Below, piece by piece: positions 12,101 through 22,968 of a stretch of DNA of 64,000 bases. Each line of letters starts with the position of its first letter. Position 1 is the stretch's first letter. The position numbers and the translations under genes are program-made. This DNA is from Porites lobata. Its lineage: Eukaryota; Cnidaria; Anthozoa; Scleractinia; Poritidae. The notes beneath the pieces were generated by a model. The model was not told the DNA's origin. It searched no databases and was given only the letters and a program-made list of their open reading frames with translations. The stretch is from NCBI GenBank assembly GCA_942486035.1, contig CALNXK010000041.1, positions 613,501 through 677,500 on the forward strand, written 5' to 3'.

Positions 12101-15100
12101 CTAGTGAAAATGAGTTTTATGACAATAAAAGATCAATTTTCGAGTAAATGGCTTGGCACCTAGCCTCGCTTTGAAATAAGGCTTGGGGTAAACGGGAAAT
12201 GGCCAATTATTAAAATAAAAATAGTTTTCATCTTTTCTAAGTATTCAGACTCCACCTTCAAGTCAGCATACTCCGAATGGGAAAGACGGAGAGAGAAGGA
12301 GATGTGCTAATTGCTCGAAGAAGGAAATTTACACCTCTGGAGCAATCAATTTGTAATGTAGATTTAAGTGCCTGGTAATAAGTATCTCAGACCTGATCCA
12401 GTTTGTCCATATGCCATTAGAGTTCCGTTAAAGCCATTTAGAGCGGCATTGACCAGCGGTCTACTGATAGTGCTGCACACCTGTAATAAGAAAAAGTTTT
12501 GTTCCCAAATGAGCACCGCACATGCTAGCTAAGATCAAAGGTGTGCTTTATTAGGATAAATTATCAATACACTGAAATATTGCTGAACTCATACCTCGGG
12601 ATTCGTAGACTCTTTTGGAAACACGTGATCGAAATTGAAAGTCTTTTCCCAGCTGTGCTTGGGGTCTGAAACATGGATCTAAAAATGCAACAAAAACAAA
12701 ACATCATTTTTCATGGGTAGCTGAGTTGTTCTAAACAGTAACTGAGGAGCGACAGAAGTGTTTTGTCGGGAGTGACCTCATATCTCAAAGTAATTGCCCG
12801 GATGTTACCGGTTTTGAAAGGTTCGAATTGCATTGCTTGTTACTGGTGTTTATCTCTGTTGAGTCCGAATATTTTTCCTCCAACATGGGTACCAAAGAGA
12901 ATCCAACAACAAGCTAAGAAAACAAATTGTAAAAAGACTGACCTGCACCTACCCTGGGAAGGATAAGGGGAACCTCTGACTGCTTCTGATGAAGGGGAAT
13001 TTAGTGATTTTGTACCCTCTATTCCTCTCCAGAGAGCTCAAAATGTAAACTCTCGAAAGTTTATGATTGAATGATCTACCGGTGACCGATTTCATTTTAA
13101 GAAACATGGCAAGCCGGTTAAATATTAATTGGCCATGTTTGAAGCTTGATTAATATAACCCCCCTTTACAGCTAAAAAAGTAGAGTAGTTATGTTAAAAG
13201 TACAGTATATCCTCCATTCAAGGGACACCCTCGGGACCAAGGTAAGTGTTCAATGAAATAGAGATGTCCGGCCTTCATGGAGGTTGGGCTGGGGATTGTT
13301 AATAATTAACCAACAAATCAGTAAAATATTTTTCTTTATTCTTTGTTGGAATCTTTTGCAGTCATTATTTCAACCAGATAGATAAGGTATAAAAAATCAT
13401 GATTAGATTATATCTGTGATGTTTGTGTTTTGAATTCCCACAAGTGCAGTAAATCACTGAGATACTGCATGCTTTGAAAGCTGTCGCCATTTTTGACTAG
13501 CGTACACTTAAAATTATCAATGCTTTTTTGTAAGGTGGTGAAATAAACCTGGTTTTTGAGGCAAAAAGGTATACCCTGCTGAATGAAGGTTAACCCTGGG
13601 TTTAAGAACTGGGACCCCCAAGAAAAGTTTTTAGTGTCCCTTTCCTGAATAATAATTGTCCCTTAAATAAGAATTAGTTTTAATTGTTATACTGTACTAT
13701 TATTAAAAGTTACAAAGTTTCTTATTATTTATTTTGAACTTTTTTTTCATTAACTTAAAATCTTGTAACAGATATACTTAAATGGAGGTTACCCTAGTTA
13801 AATAAAGGTTTACTACTACTAATAGAGATTACAAATACAAAGATTATGTGAACATTTTTCTGGGAATGTGTCCCTTGAATGGAGGTGTCCCTTGAATAGA
13901 CGTGTCCCGGAGGAGAGGTTCCACTGTAATTGCGCAGGTGTGGTAGTCCCTGTTATACCTCAGCGAGTGTTAATAAATGCAATGCAGTCTCAGATCAGAC
14001 CACGCCAGTTATTTTTTCAACAGCTCACACCATAAAACTTACGTTGTTTTGGTAATTTTAGGCAATTTTTACACTTTGATATATAGTTCAAAGACCACAT
14101 TTTTAATGCAGTCCACAACAACTATGAGATAGGCCACAGTTAGCATTCCTTAAGGCTTTCTACATCAAGAATTTCAAGCCCCAATTAACAAAAGACTTTA
14201 AGCCTCTAGAGAATTAGACTTGTTTTTTTGTCTGATTACCAAGTATTTTAGTAGAATTCATTATGTTAACACACCTTTGATGTTTAAGTTGTCCTCCTGT
14301 AGAACATCATTTATGACAAACTATGACTTCATAACAAATCCAAAGTATTGGAAGTTTCAATCATCTTGTAATATTAATTCTTAACCTTGCTCACTTTTTT
14401 TTCTATTTTACTGTCAGATGGCTCTGAATTATGTTCGCACTTGTTGCTTAAGCACTTGTGCCTGGGCATGAGCACAAAATGAGAGTGCTCCATGATCCTG
14501 TTAGGGACTTAACGGTAATAAACAGTACATACGCACAGAGATCTAATAACTTATTTCTGGTATGAGCACTTGACAAAAGGTGTGTTCACATTGGAAGACA
14601 GCGAGTATTGTACTGGAAGCTGTGAGTGGCAACCAAGTGTTAAAGGTCAATAATCCGTATTGTGACCCACACTCACATGACATGGGAAATACGACATTTA
14701 TCTCATAAAGCTTTTTCTTTAGGTACTGGATTATACTGAAACAATCACACTCTATGTGTATCAAGCTTATTTACTGAAAATTTTCTAAGTATCCACAAAT
14801 AAATATTAGCCACTTTTTTTTTGGGGGGGAGTCAAAGGCAAAAGATTTTTATCCAACAGGTGCAAGGATTTTGAGTATAGGATTTTAGGACCAGGAAGGA
14901 GAAATTTTTCCACTGCCTTGAGCTCAATTTTTTAATGCATGTTTGATGGAAAAAAATTAAGAAATTTAAATCAATTAATAGACTTAATTTTAAGAGGGGA
15001 GCACATAACAGTAGTGAAACTGATAACCCTGAGGCACCCAAATTAGACACAGATACTTTATTTGAGCACCTTAATGGGAAAATAGCTATCTTAAAAGAAT

Positions 15101-17447
15101 TATTTAAAGTAATTCTGTCATCTCTTGCAACTATATTATCAACTCTTTCAACTGGCACCATCAGCATTCAATAATAACTGCGGTTAACCATTTTATGTTC
15201 TGATAATAGTGAGTTTATGCAACAGCATTAGCAGGAAGAAGAGGATGGCAGAATGTTTTTGCATGACAAATGTGATTTTCACTTAACTTTACTGTTTTCA
15301 GATCTTTTACGAAAAGATCTGTTGAAAAGAGGGTGAAGTCTGGCAGAAAGCTTTTTCAAACATAATTGGTATCACGTTTGTCACACAAGGTTTAATGCCA
15401 TCTTCTCTCCTCTCCCGTCCTGGCCCCAGTTGTTCACATGTTAGATAGCGTTATCCAGCAAATAAATCACTATCCAGCACATAAGTATCGGGGAAATCAA
15501 TTGTGCTATCCACTGGATAACGTTGTCTATCTTTTGAATAACTGAGCCAGTTGCTTAAGTTCACTAATAAGCAACTCAACAACTCCTACATCATTACATC
15601 ACCAAGATCATTTGCATTAAGTCACTATTTTTTTAGTTCATTCTCTCTCTCCCCTGTAATAAGCAGAATTGCGCCCAGTTTCTTTAACTTTGACATCATA
15701 AAGTAATCCTTCCGGCAACAGCTTTGACAAACAATTCCAAATGTAAACAGCGATATTTTCAGCAGTTGAACAAACATCTTTAAAGTAGGGGACATCAAGA
15801 TCCAAATGTTTATGATCCAGAGGATCTAAAACGCTCTGAATGTGCTTTTTCAAGTCTGTTAGATTCATAACCATGCCAGTAACTGGATCAACAGGCCCAC
15901 GGAGAGTGACTTTTACGATGTAGTTGTGACCATGTCCATTCTTGTTGTTACATTTTCCGAAAATTAATCGATTCTCTTCGTCGCTCAATTTTGGACTATG
16001 TAGTCTATGGCTCGCACAGAAGGACTCTTTTCTTGTAATATACACAACCGGCAGTGACTTTGGTCCATTTTCTTTTGTATCGTGATTATTAAGAGCCATT
16101 TAAAGCGATAAAATTACAAGTCAACAGACAACACTACGTTTACAAAGTGATGGAACGTTGATCGACAATTCATCTCATCACCAGGTCCTTCTCCGCTGAC
16201 ATGACGACCTGGGGACTGGGGCCAGCAACAAACGTCTCTCTCTCTCTCCCCCGCAAAAACAATACCACAAATAAGTGGGTGTTACCAGGGTTACATGTAA
16301 ATTTTATCAGCATAAAAACGTTTCCTATCCTATAAGGGGGCATTTTAACCTCACCTGAGAAGAAAGCTCTTGAACATTCACGGCTATCGGTTCCTTGCGG
16401 CTGGTTTCTTGAGGTCGTGGGGGTCGGACTCGAACGAAGACTTTCACCCGTCCAGAATCTTTATGCAAATAACCAAGAGAGATAACAAAATACTGAAATT
16501 AATTTTTCACTTTCCTTTTTCCAGTTTTTGTGGTCGACGGTAGCTGCAAACAGCAGTCGGCAAGAGAGGATAAAGGTCTCTCTTTCAATCGCTCATTAGC
16601 GGACTGTGTCCCAACTAAAATTGGTGCAATTTTGTCAGGAGCCGATCGGCTCCTGATTTTGTCCCATAAAATCCTAATTGTGGTCGGAAATGTTGTTCGG
16701 GCAAAATTGATCCCAAGTATTTAGGGGAAGTTTAAGACCATCACGTAATTAAAAAAAAAAAAAAAAAAAAAAAACAGACCGCAACGTTTCGGAAACTTCT
16801 TGGTAACAATAATAATTAAAAAAACGGTAGCTTCTCGACAACTTTTTAAATTTTCTGGCAGCTTTATTTGAAGAAAAATTTCCGAATCTTGTGGCTAAGT
16901 CGAAAAGTAATCAGCGGTCAATAAGCAACAACTCGGGTATTACACCAGGTAATAAAAGTGTGGAACAAATTTTCTCCACCAAACAGTATCTCTGTTATAT
17001 TAAGAAGTTATTGACGAAGTCAATCAGGGTAAAAAAAATTTCCGCTTCCAAGGAGACACGGATACATGTGGTCAGATGAAAGCGATTCTAAAGTGCAACG
17101 CTCCGCGTGCGTGAGAATTTTTCTGAAAACGGAGAAAAAATTAATCCAGTTTTTGGTCGCTTTAAAACGAACAAACAAACAAAAAAAGCCAAAAAACAAA
17201 ATCGGGAATGGATGTGCTTTTTTTATTAAAGTACATTCCCTTAAGACCATGGAAATTGTTTGCTCTTGAAAGAGAGGTTAATTAGTTACTTATAGGTTGA
17301 AACGAGTTGGATGACCAGCTACGGAGCGAGACAACGAAAATTCTTCCTCGACATAATGTTCGTTGTTTTTTGAACCAAAAACTCACCTTTGCCAAGTTTT
17401 ATGTTGGAAGCCTTCTCCGTCTGCTTTTCTCCTTGGTGTGGCTTCAT
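3139..17447 (-). CDS. Kinesin with N-terminal motor, 18 exons, 3' end not found
   Basis: Microtubule motor ATPase. Exons in transcript order: 17447-17387, 16458-16355, 12678-12595, 12480-12393, 11385-11288, 10258-10159, 9722-9599, 9125-9043, 8765-8707, 7846-7808, 7527-7448, 7011-6913, 6791-6677, 6548-6444, 6232-6181, 5907-5768, 5017-4249, 3650-3139. Each ends at a GT donor, follows an AG, and the phases join without a stop to give 904 codons. Motor landmarks: VKVFVRVRPP near residues 25-34, TFNFDHVFPKE near 68, P-loop GQTGSGKT at 108-115, switch I NRNSSRSH at 215-222, switch II SDLAGSE at 308-314, HINSSLLELG and HVPFRNSTLTRLLQ after it. About 70 residues separate beta-6 from switch II, where other kinesins have about 10. 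The motor ends with FGSRAMKITN and then EVDYKRLSQDL. That junction recalls the ungrouped ARK/KIN-U kinesins, an inference from memory. Residues from about 430 form coiled coil, and the last exon is strongly heptad-like. Family is certain, subfamily is not. Start: first ATG of exon 1. Confidence 0.9.
5102..5297. mobile_element. Short inverted-repeat element in kinesin intron 16
   Basis: The segment begins GGCCGATTAGCGCTAACCC and ends with ATCCTGGGTTATGTTAACCC and CAACCCAGCC. The inner motif TAACCCAGG near the left end is answered by CCTGGGTTA near the right. I recognise the family as a common anthozoan dispersed repeat; the ends have decayed and no target duplication is evident. Confidence 0.45.
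9230..9376 (+). mobile_element. GGATAA-rich palindromic MITE, copy A
   Basis: The element starts GGCCCCGGATGTTCAAAA and ends TTTTTAACAACTGGGGCC, an imperfect terminal inverted repeat. Between the ends are five GGATA/TATCC boxes of the type TTATCCAGTGGATA. It has no coding capacity. A second copy lies at 15422-15549. Both are in introns of the kinesin. Confidence 0.7.
10320..10535 (+). mobile_element. tRNA-derived SINE
   Basis: A perfect RNA polymerase III B box, GGTTCGAATCC, lies at 10383-10393. A degenerate A-box-like region is about 45 bases upstream, and CTGCGTCGACGTC follows. The tail region (TTGTTGGTTCCGGGGACTCC, then TTCCCCTCTCCCC) is the body I know from anthozoan tRNA-SINEs. It is not a tRNA gene: no acceptor stem or anticodon arm can be folded around the B box. 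It stands about 60 bases upstream of the acceptor of kinesin exon 6, antisense to the gene. Confidence 0.7.
10690..11060. mobile_element. Retroelement-like fragment with GACGTTTCGAC motif
   Basis: The segment holds GACGTTTCGACAACCTGTG, a GAGTTGTACCACGTCAGTTG run, two TATTGG(T/C)-type repeats and GTACGGTGCCGGTAACTG. I recognise this as a dispersed cnidarian sequence, possibly the end of a Penelope-like or related retroelement. No reverse transcriptase remains. Read on the minus strand it contains CTGAAGAAG, a possible short stem, and CGAAACGTC. It lies in kinesin intron 5 beside the SINE. Confidence 0.45.
13201..13928. mobile_element. Non-autonomous DNA transposon, ~0.73 kb, TA-flanked
   Basis: The left end reads TACAGTATATCCTCCATTCA and then AGGGACACC. 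The right end, read on the minus strand, is TACAGTGGAACCTCTCCTCC with several AGGGACACC boxes. Both sides are bounded by TA, which would fit a TA target. No transposase ORF is present. The interior is AT-rich. It lies in kinesin intron 2 between exon 3 and the nested PTPS gene. Confidence 0.6.
15422..15549 (-). mobile_element. GGATAA-rich palindromic MITE, copy B
   Basis: The start GGCCCCAGTTGTTCACATG and the core TATCCACTGGATAACG match the element at 9230-9376. Like that one it is an imperfect palindrome, about 128 bases long. It lies just downstream of the PTPS stop codon, in kinesin intron 2. Confidence 0.65.
15638..16099 (-). CDS. PTS: 6-pyruvoyl-tetrahydropterin synthase, complete, single exon
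   Basis: Converts dihydroneopterin triphosphate to 6-pyruvoyl-tetrahydropterin, the second step of tetrahydrobiopterin synthesis, in the cytosol. The ORF is 153 aa, close to the usual 140-150. The zinc ligands are visible as His31 in CASHRLH and His56/His58 in NGHGHNY. The catalytic cysteine is Cys50 (FGKCNNKNGHGH), Asp95-His96 lie in PLDHKHLD, and the substrate-anchoring glutamate is Glu140 in VKETGRN. All catalytic positions known for the family are present, so the gene looks functional. The start is the only upstream ATG that leaves a normal N-terminus before the core at ITRKESFCASH. It lies inside kinesin intron 2 (12679-16354), on the same strand, its ATG only 255 bases after the kinesin exon 2 donor. 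It has no introns, whereas human PTS has several. No poly-A tail follows the stop (only seven A), so retroposition is possible but not shown. Confidence 0.93.
   Translation of the reverse strand: MALNNHDTKENGPKSLPVVYITRKESFCASHRLHSPKLSDEENRLIFGKCNNKNGHGHNYIVKVTLRGPVDPVTGMVMNLTDLKKHIQSVLDPLDHKHLDLDVPYFKDVCSTAENIAVYIWNCLSKLLPEGLLYDVKVKETGRNSAYYRGERE
16635..16656. repeat. Perfect 22-base palindrome
   Basis: TCAGGAGCCGA is followed directly by its exact reverse complement. The flanks are also loosely symmetric (AATTTTG on the left, TTTTGTC on the right). It lies in kinesin intron 1. It may be a cruciform-prone relic of a repeat; no function can be inferred. Confidence 0.8.
16751..16774. repeat. 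Poly-A run of 24
   Basis: An uninterrupted A run in kinesin intron 1. No retroposed coding sequence or target duplication is visible beside it, so it is treated as a simple repeat. Confidence 0.8.
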
Positions 17448-17924
17448 TTTATTACTCCAATGTAGATGGTTTGGAGGTTAGCTATAGAGGTCACTCAGTG
17501 ATTCACATGGGTTGATGCGATGCTTGATCATTGCCGTGAGTTTTCTAATGGCTATTAACATAAGATGAGGAGATCAGCAGATAAGAAGAATTAAAAAAAA
17601 ACTCTCGAACGTTGAAACGAACTTTGACATTGATAAAATGTATCGAGCAACTGAGGCTGCCAAGCTCATGCGGGGAGATAAGTGTTCTGTCACATCATCT
17701 GGTGAAGATAGTAAAAAATTGATTTCTTCAGTATATTTCACGATCAGTTTTTATTACACAAATATGGAAAGAAAGAAAAAAGAACATTAGCCTCCTTGAG
17801 TCCTCACAATTCTCTGGCCAAATCAGTCCATTTTGTGCAAAGATAATTACATGCCGGATCCACCCATTTTCACCAGGGCCGGGGTGCAGCCTCCCCCCAG
17901 GGAGGGGTTCTTCTTTACAACAGA

Positions 17925-18210
17925 CTAATGGGGTAAGAAAAGTTCTTCACATTTACGGTTAGCAAACGTACCAGAATGTTTGTACCGTAGCTAAAAAGTA
18001 AAGTGTTCTTCATTCAGTAAAAGGTACATACTTAAATGGAAAGTGACTAAGTTGCATTGGGATCGCGAAAATTACATATTTCCCAAAATTGACTAAATGA
18101 TGTGGTCTATAATTGGTCACAGAATAGACTGCAATAGGGTAGGAGCTCTGAGAGGCCAGCGGCACATACACAGCAAAAAATAACTCTAAGGGAGCACCCC
18201 ACTCTTACAA
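17925..18210 (-). mobile_element. Truncated copy of the CCCGGGG-ended MITE
   Basis: GGGGTAAGA, TTTACGGTTAG and ACCAGAATGTTTGTAC recur, reverse-complemented, in the element at 43833-44242, as does GAGAGGCCAGCGGCACATAC. The right end is decayed (GGGAGCACCCC) and the left end is missing. It lies 480 bases upstream of the kinesin start codon. Confidence 0.6.
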
Positions 18211-21200
18211 CAGGTCGATCCCTTACAAATACGATTCTGGGGTAGCCATTAAGAAATGTAGACTAGCAAGAGCCCATAAGATTTCCAAATCTCCTCAGCT
18301 TTAAGTTCCTCTCAAATCAGCAGTCAGTTCCTGCGTCAGATAGATATCCAGCTGTATTGCGCTTCTACATTCAGTCATCAGTAGTGGAAAATAAATACCA
18401 TCACAGTGGACAATGATCACAGCGAATTTCTAATTTCGACACTCAATATTGGCCTGTTATTTTCACACATTTCAGTTGAAATAAAATAAGTAACAGTTTT
18501 CCTGAGACAGGTAAATGTTACGTTTTTTCCCTTCGCCGGTTCGTTCTCCTATATTCTGCAGCAGTCGCAACCCAACCGCTTTCCAGACTGCGAACCGACA
18601 TTGTTAAAATCAAATATTCTACCGTTGTTTGTTGCAGCAGCTAAAGGCGCAATTAAACAAGAACTATTTTCTAGGATTAACACTATTTTTCTCCCAGACA
18701 TGGAAAGAAACGCAACGTTTTAGTCACTGGAAATTATATTAAATCACAGTGGTGATTTGGGATACATAAATTCCGTTGCATAATATTTTTAACCACGTCT
18801 ACGGTCAATACTAACTTACAATTAAAAATGCTATTGTGAATCAACTCCAGGAACCCCACCCAAGCAAATCAACATGTTACAACTTGCTCCAGACTTACAT
18901 TTTCAGCGTGACTTGCGCGATCTTTGTTTCAGCATCTCAATTTTATCCGTTAACTTTCTTTCGTTCTGCCTTAGCTGGAATTAAATTCAGCGTCTTGTTG
19001 TTCTCTTATTGCCAACAAAAAGCGTGTTAAGAACTGCGCTTAGCGTAAGACATAATCATCGACTCACACTTAAATGACAACCAACAGATTTATCTGTCAA
19101 TTGAAATACGCTTGTTTTGTTCAACAAGGTGGTGTAATTTTCAGCTCAGATCCAATGGTGAGGCAACATTAGATAACGTCAAAGATAAATTTAGCTCTTG
19201 TGGGTTTCAAAAACGCAGCGACTCTACCCACCTCAATTATTTTAGCTTTTGAAGGAGTGATTGATAGTAAATACGCAACAGTTGAGTACACTCAACAGAA
19301 TGAAGGAATTTTGTGATAGATTTCATAAATGAATTGTTTTTCAACAATTAGTACCTTTTAAAATAGTTAAGCAGGTGTAAATCGTGAAACGGTCTGTGAT
19401 TGGTTAAGGGATAAAGACACAGCAGGAAATTAGCGGCAAAACACGACAACCTTTTTGAAGGTCAGAAAGAGCGCGAAATTTGGTGGCCGATCAGTCAAAT
19501 CTAACGTTTGTTCATTATATTCGTCGACGTTTATGGTTATGGTTAACAGTCAAATCTTCACTAAAAACCAAAGATACTTTCTTGCGTGTTACCTCAGCCT
19601 TAGTTTGGATTCACGGATCTATACTCAGTATTTTAAACGTAATGAGAAGATACCATTATATCTTAACATTCAAACACATCAGGAGGCTGGATACAGCACT
19701 GACCATATCTTTCTCAGTGAGTTAAAGATTGATATGATTCAAATTGACTGAGAACGAAGTGTAACATGCTGGGCTCCACAGATATCCCTGATTAGTCGTT
19801 TAGTACTTAACACAAATTCATTAAAACATTTTAATTAAGTGTAATTACTGGCGCACGTCAGATCAATTTGAAAAAGCTGTTTGTAGGAATGTGAGAAAAT
19901 GGCCACACCGATTTAAAAAGATGAAACCCTCACTGTTCTGAACTGGAATACTTTGGAGATAAAGTAAACGTAACTGTTCGGTTGTATTTTCAACTGACAT
20001 CTCCGCCACACCCGAAGCACCTGCTTAAATTCACTGTCCGATCCGGACCTAGGGTTGCAAAGGTGCTCAACGAAGTTTCGTAAGGGCGCTATACTACTTC
20101 CCCTTTTTAGGTACCTCTTTGGCAAAGTTTATATCGAGAAATGGTATCCTTTTCACAAAAGTTAAGTTTACTGTATCTCTTGTCTAGACCCTTAGAATGA
20201 AGTTAATAAAACATATTAAGAAAATATACAAAAATTTAAAATCGTTGTATCATCTGTTTGAAACATTTCAATAACGGTCATAAATAGAACTAAAAATCTC
20301 CCTACTCTTCCACATACTCCAACTCGTAAAAAGCCCTTCCTTTTCATATACCTGAAGCCCATAAAAGATAATTCAAACTCCTCGCGTAGGCTAATATTTA
20401 TAGTAACCCCTTCTCCCGAATAGAAAATGAAAATAATACTATTTTGTGTGATCGCGTAGAACGTTTGGCACCTTGTTCTATTTCAAAAAAGCTTTTATAT
20501 CGAGCAATATCTTACAGAAGGGTACAAGGAGATAGCAGATGTAAAAAAAAAACAAAGGAGGATAAATAACATAGTTGCTGGCCAGTGCAGCGCAATGCAA
20601 TCCAATGAAATGCGATTCAATGCAATAAAGTAATGAAATTTGATATACGTACGTTCTATTACGATGAAAGGAAATCAAACAGAAAGTGAAGTTAACAATA
20701 AATTAATATAAACAGTTAAACTATGTAAGAAAATACCGACAGCTCTATGGTACAAAATTGTGTACGTTTTGCGACCTGACCTGAAAAATATTGTTTGATT
20801 TTTTTTACAATCAGGATAAAAATTCCAGATTATTGACGAAATCTTATACCCTGACCAACCCACTCAAGAACAAGTAGCTGCCAATAAATCATCGAACCAT
20901 TGTCACATTTCTACTTTTTGCTTAATAAAGGATAAACATGTCACGTAAATATACTACGTTAACAAGAATTAAAGAAAGAATCAGGTTTCTCCTGGAAATG
21001 CTGTGTACTAGAACATGACACAGCAACACGACTGAATCAATATCAATATCAATATCACCATTGTCAAGGGCGATGCAACTGATTTATTTGCCGGACTAGT
21101 TCCCGAATTCATAAACTTATTTAAACAATGTTTTGAAATTTCAATGTTTACCTAACATAGTTTACAAAACTTTGTTTAACAATAATCAAACAGCAAAATC

Positions 21201-22968
21201 TTTGAAGTTGCCATAAAATTAAGCAGTTAATAGTTTCAATTTGCACTTCAAATCATTGAGAACCTAACACCTCAGAACATTGACAAATTTGTTTAAGACA
21301 TGTGTGAAGCGGAGGAGAAAACAAGAAAGCCCTGCATCTTGTGACATAAATTCAAAAAGAGATAAATATAATTAAAGCCGTCAGACTGCCAATCGTTGTT
21401 GAGGTCCATAATTGAACAGTTAATGGTATGCACAGGCATGTTCGTCTGTTAGAAAAATTGTGACATCTATGTCAAAGATGGAATACTTTGTTAGCGGATA
21501 TCAGTTCCTCGATTCATGAAACGTGATTCCTATTTGAATATAAATCAACGGGCCGTGAGATACGTGAAGCGATAAGTGAGATACGTGAAGCGAGACTGAC
21601 ATATATGAGCTAACAGCAATCATCTGCAGTGATCTTATCTTTCCTTAAGCTTCGCCAATTGTTCTTCTCTCTGATCTATAGCTATTCACGATAACTCACC
21701 TCCGCAGACAAGCAAAAGATCAAATCTGTTACACTTGGAATTGAAGAGCCTGCGACAACATATTTACTGAGGAGGAAGATTTCCTGGTCGGGCTTACCGC
21801 CTCTTATCTGACATGTCGAGGTGTGTTTATATTTCGTTGAATTCACCCGTAACAGCAGGTGACCTAAACCACTAAGCGTTCAACCAGTGGCCTCTCGTCT
21901 CACGTCATTCTTGTTCCCAGATCTACTCGATTCTGAAAGTCAGAGTATAGTTTGTTATTCATGCAAGGCATTTAAACTAGGAAAAATCTTGGGAAATTAT
22001 AGAGATATCGCATGAATGTTTCCCGAGCGGGGGCAACGAAAATGCTGAGATTCAAAACTGGGGAAATTAACTGGTTTCCAGCTAATTTCAGAGATTAATT
22101 TCCGGTATATGCATAGTATATACTTATACATTAGCAAAAGCAGTCGTTGGTAAAATCGTACAGTCATATCCGAAGGTATAGAGACTTTGAGTGACTGATA
22201 GTTTCAAATAGTTTCACGAAAAAAAAAAATCAAAATTCGAGAGCACTGTTTCTTTGCACAGACGCGTCAAATGCGAATATGATGTTAACACCTTCCTGCG
22301 AAAAAATTTTGATTTATTAAGACTCGTAAATAAGCGAAAAATAAGTACATAACATTGAACTTGAAATCTTACAGAAAATGTATGGTTTGTTTTAGTTTTT
22401 TAAAGCACGAGCGCCATTGATAGTGATTTCACGCGTGTAGATAGTTCTCAACCCTGGCAGAAACCTTATGGAACAAAAGAGCAACGAGGGACTTTGATAT
22501 AAGCAATCCTAACTCGAGCTAGCTGCCAAGAACTGCTTTGAGGTTCCCAGCCAACAGCTACCACATGTATACCACATGGTGGAGCTGGCGGTTAAGGAAG
22601 TGTGTTTGTACACGCCCCGATAGTGAGAAACTCTAAAAGCGCATTTGACTGTACAGTGTTTTGACGGCTATTCCTTGCGGTTGCGCCTTAATGATGGCCA
22701 AACAGATGCCCATGGCTACCACAGCGCGGGTGATACGGCTATGCGCATGCGTATAGTACTGTCCATACCTCCGAACTGATTGTGCATGCTAACTTGGTGA
22801 CTTTGGTGATGTTAAGCCGATGATTATCAACCGAGAACTAGTCACACAGTTTAAAGCAATGACTATCTCTTTAATAAGATGTTATATAATTAGAAAGGGC
22901 GACTTAAAGTTCGTGCAAAGAGAACTCTTACGATAGGAACACGTTTCGGCTATCACGTCATGCAACTA
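18211..22968. other. Intergenic, no gene seen
   Basis: The stretch between the kinesin 5' end and the first GPCR is AT-rich. The longest open frame (about 98 codons near 19455) shows no motif or splice support. It holds minor simple repeats only: overlapping GCAATGCAATCCAATG-type repetition near 20590 and a TCAATA triplet-like run near 21040. Confidence 0.5.

Noticed and set aside
15600..15637. Poly-A tail proving PTPS retroposition
   Set aside because: Only seven A follow the stop codon and no flanking duplication is visible, so retroposition is left open.
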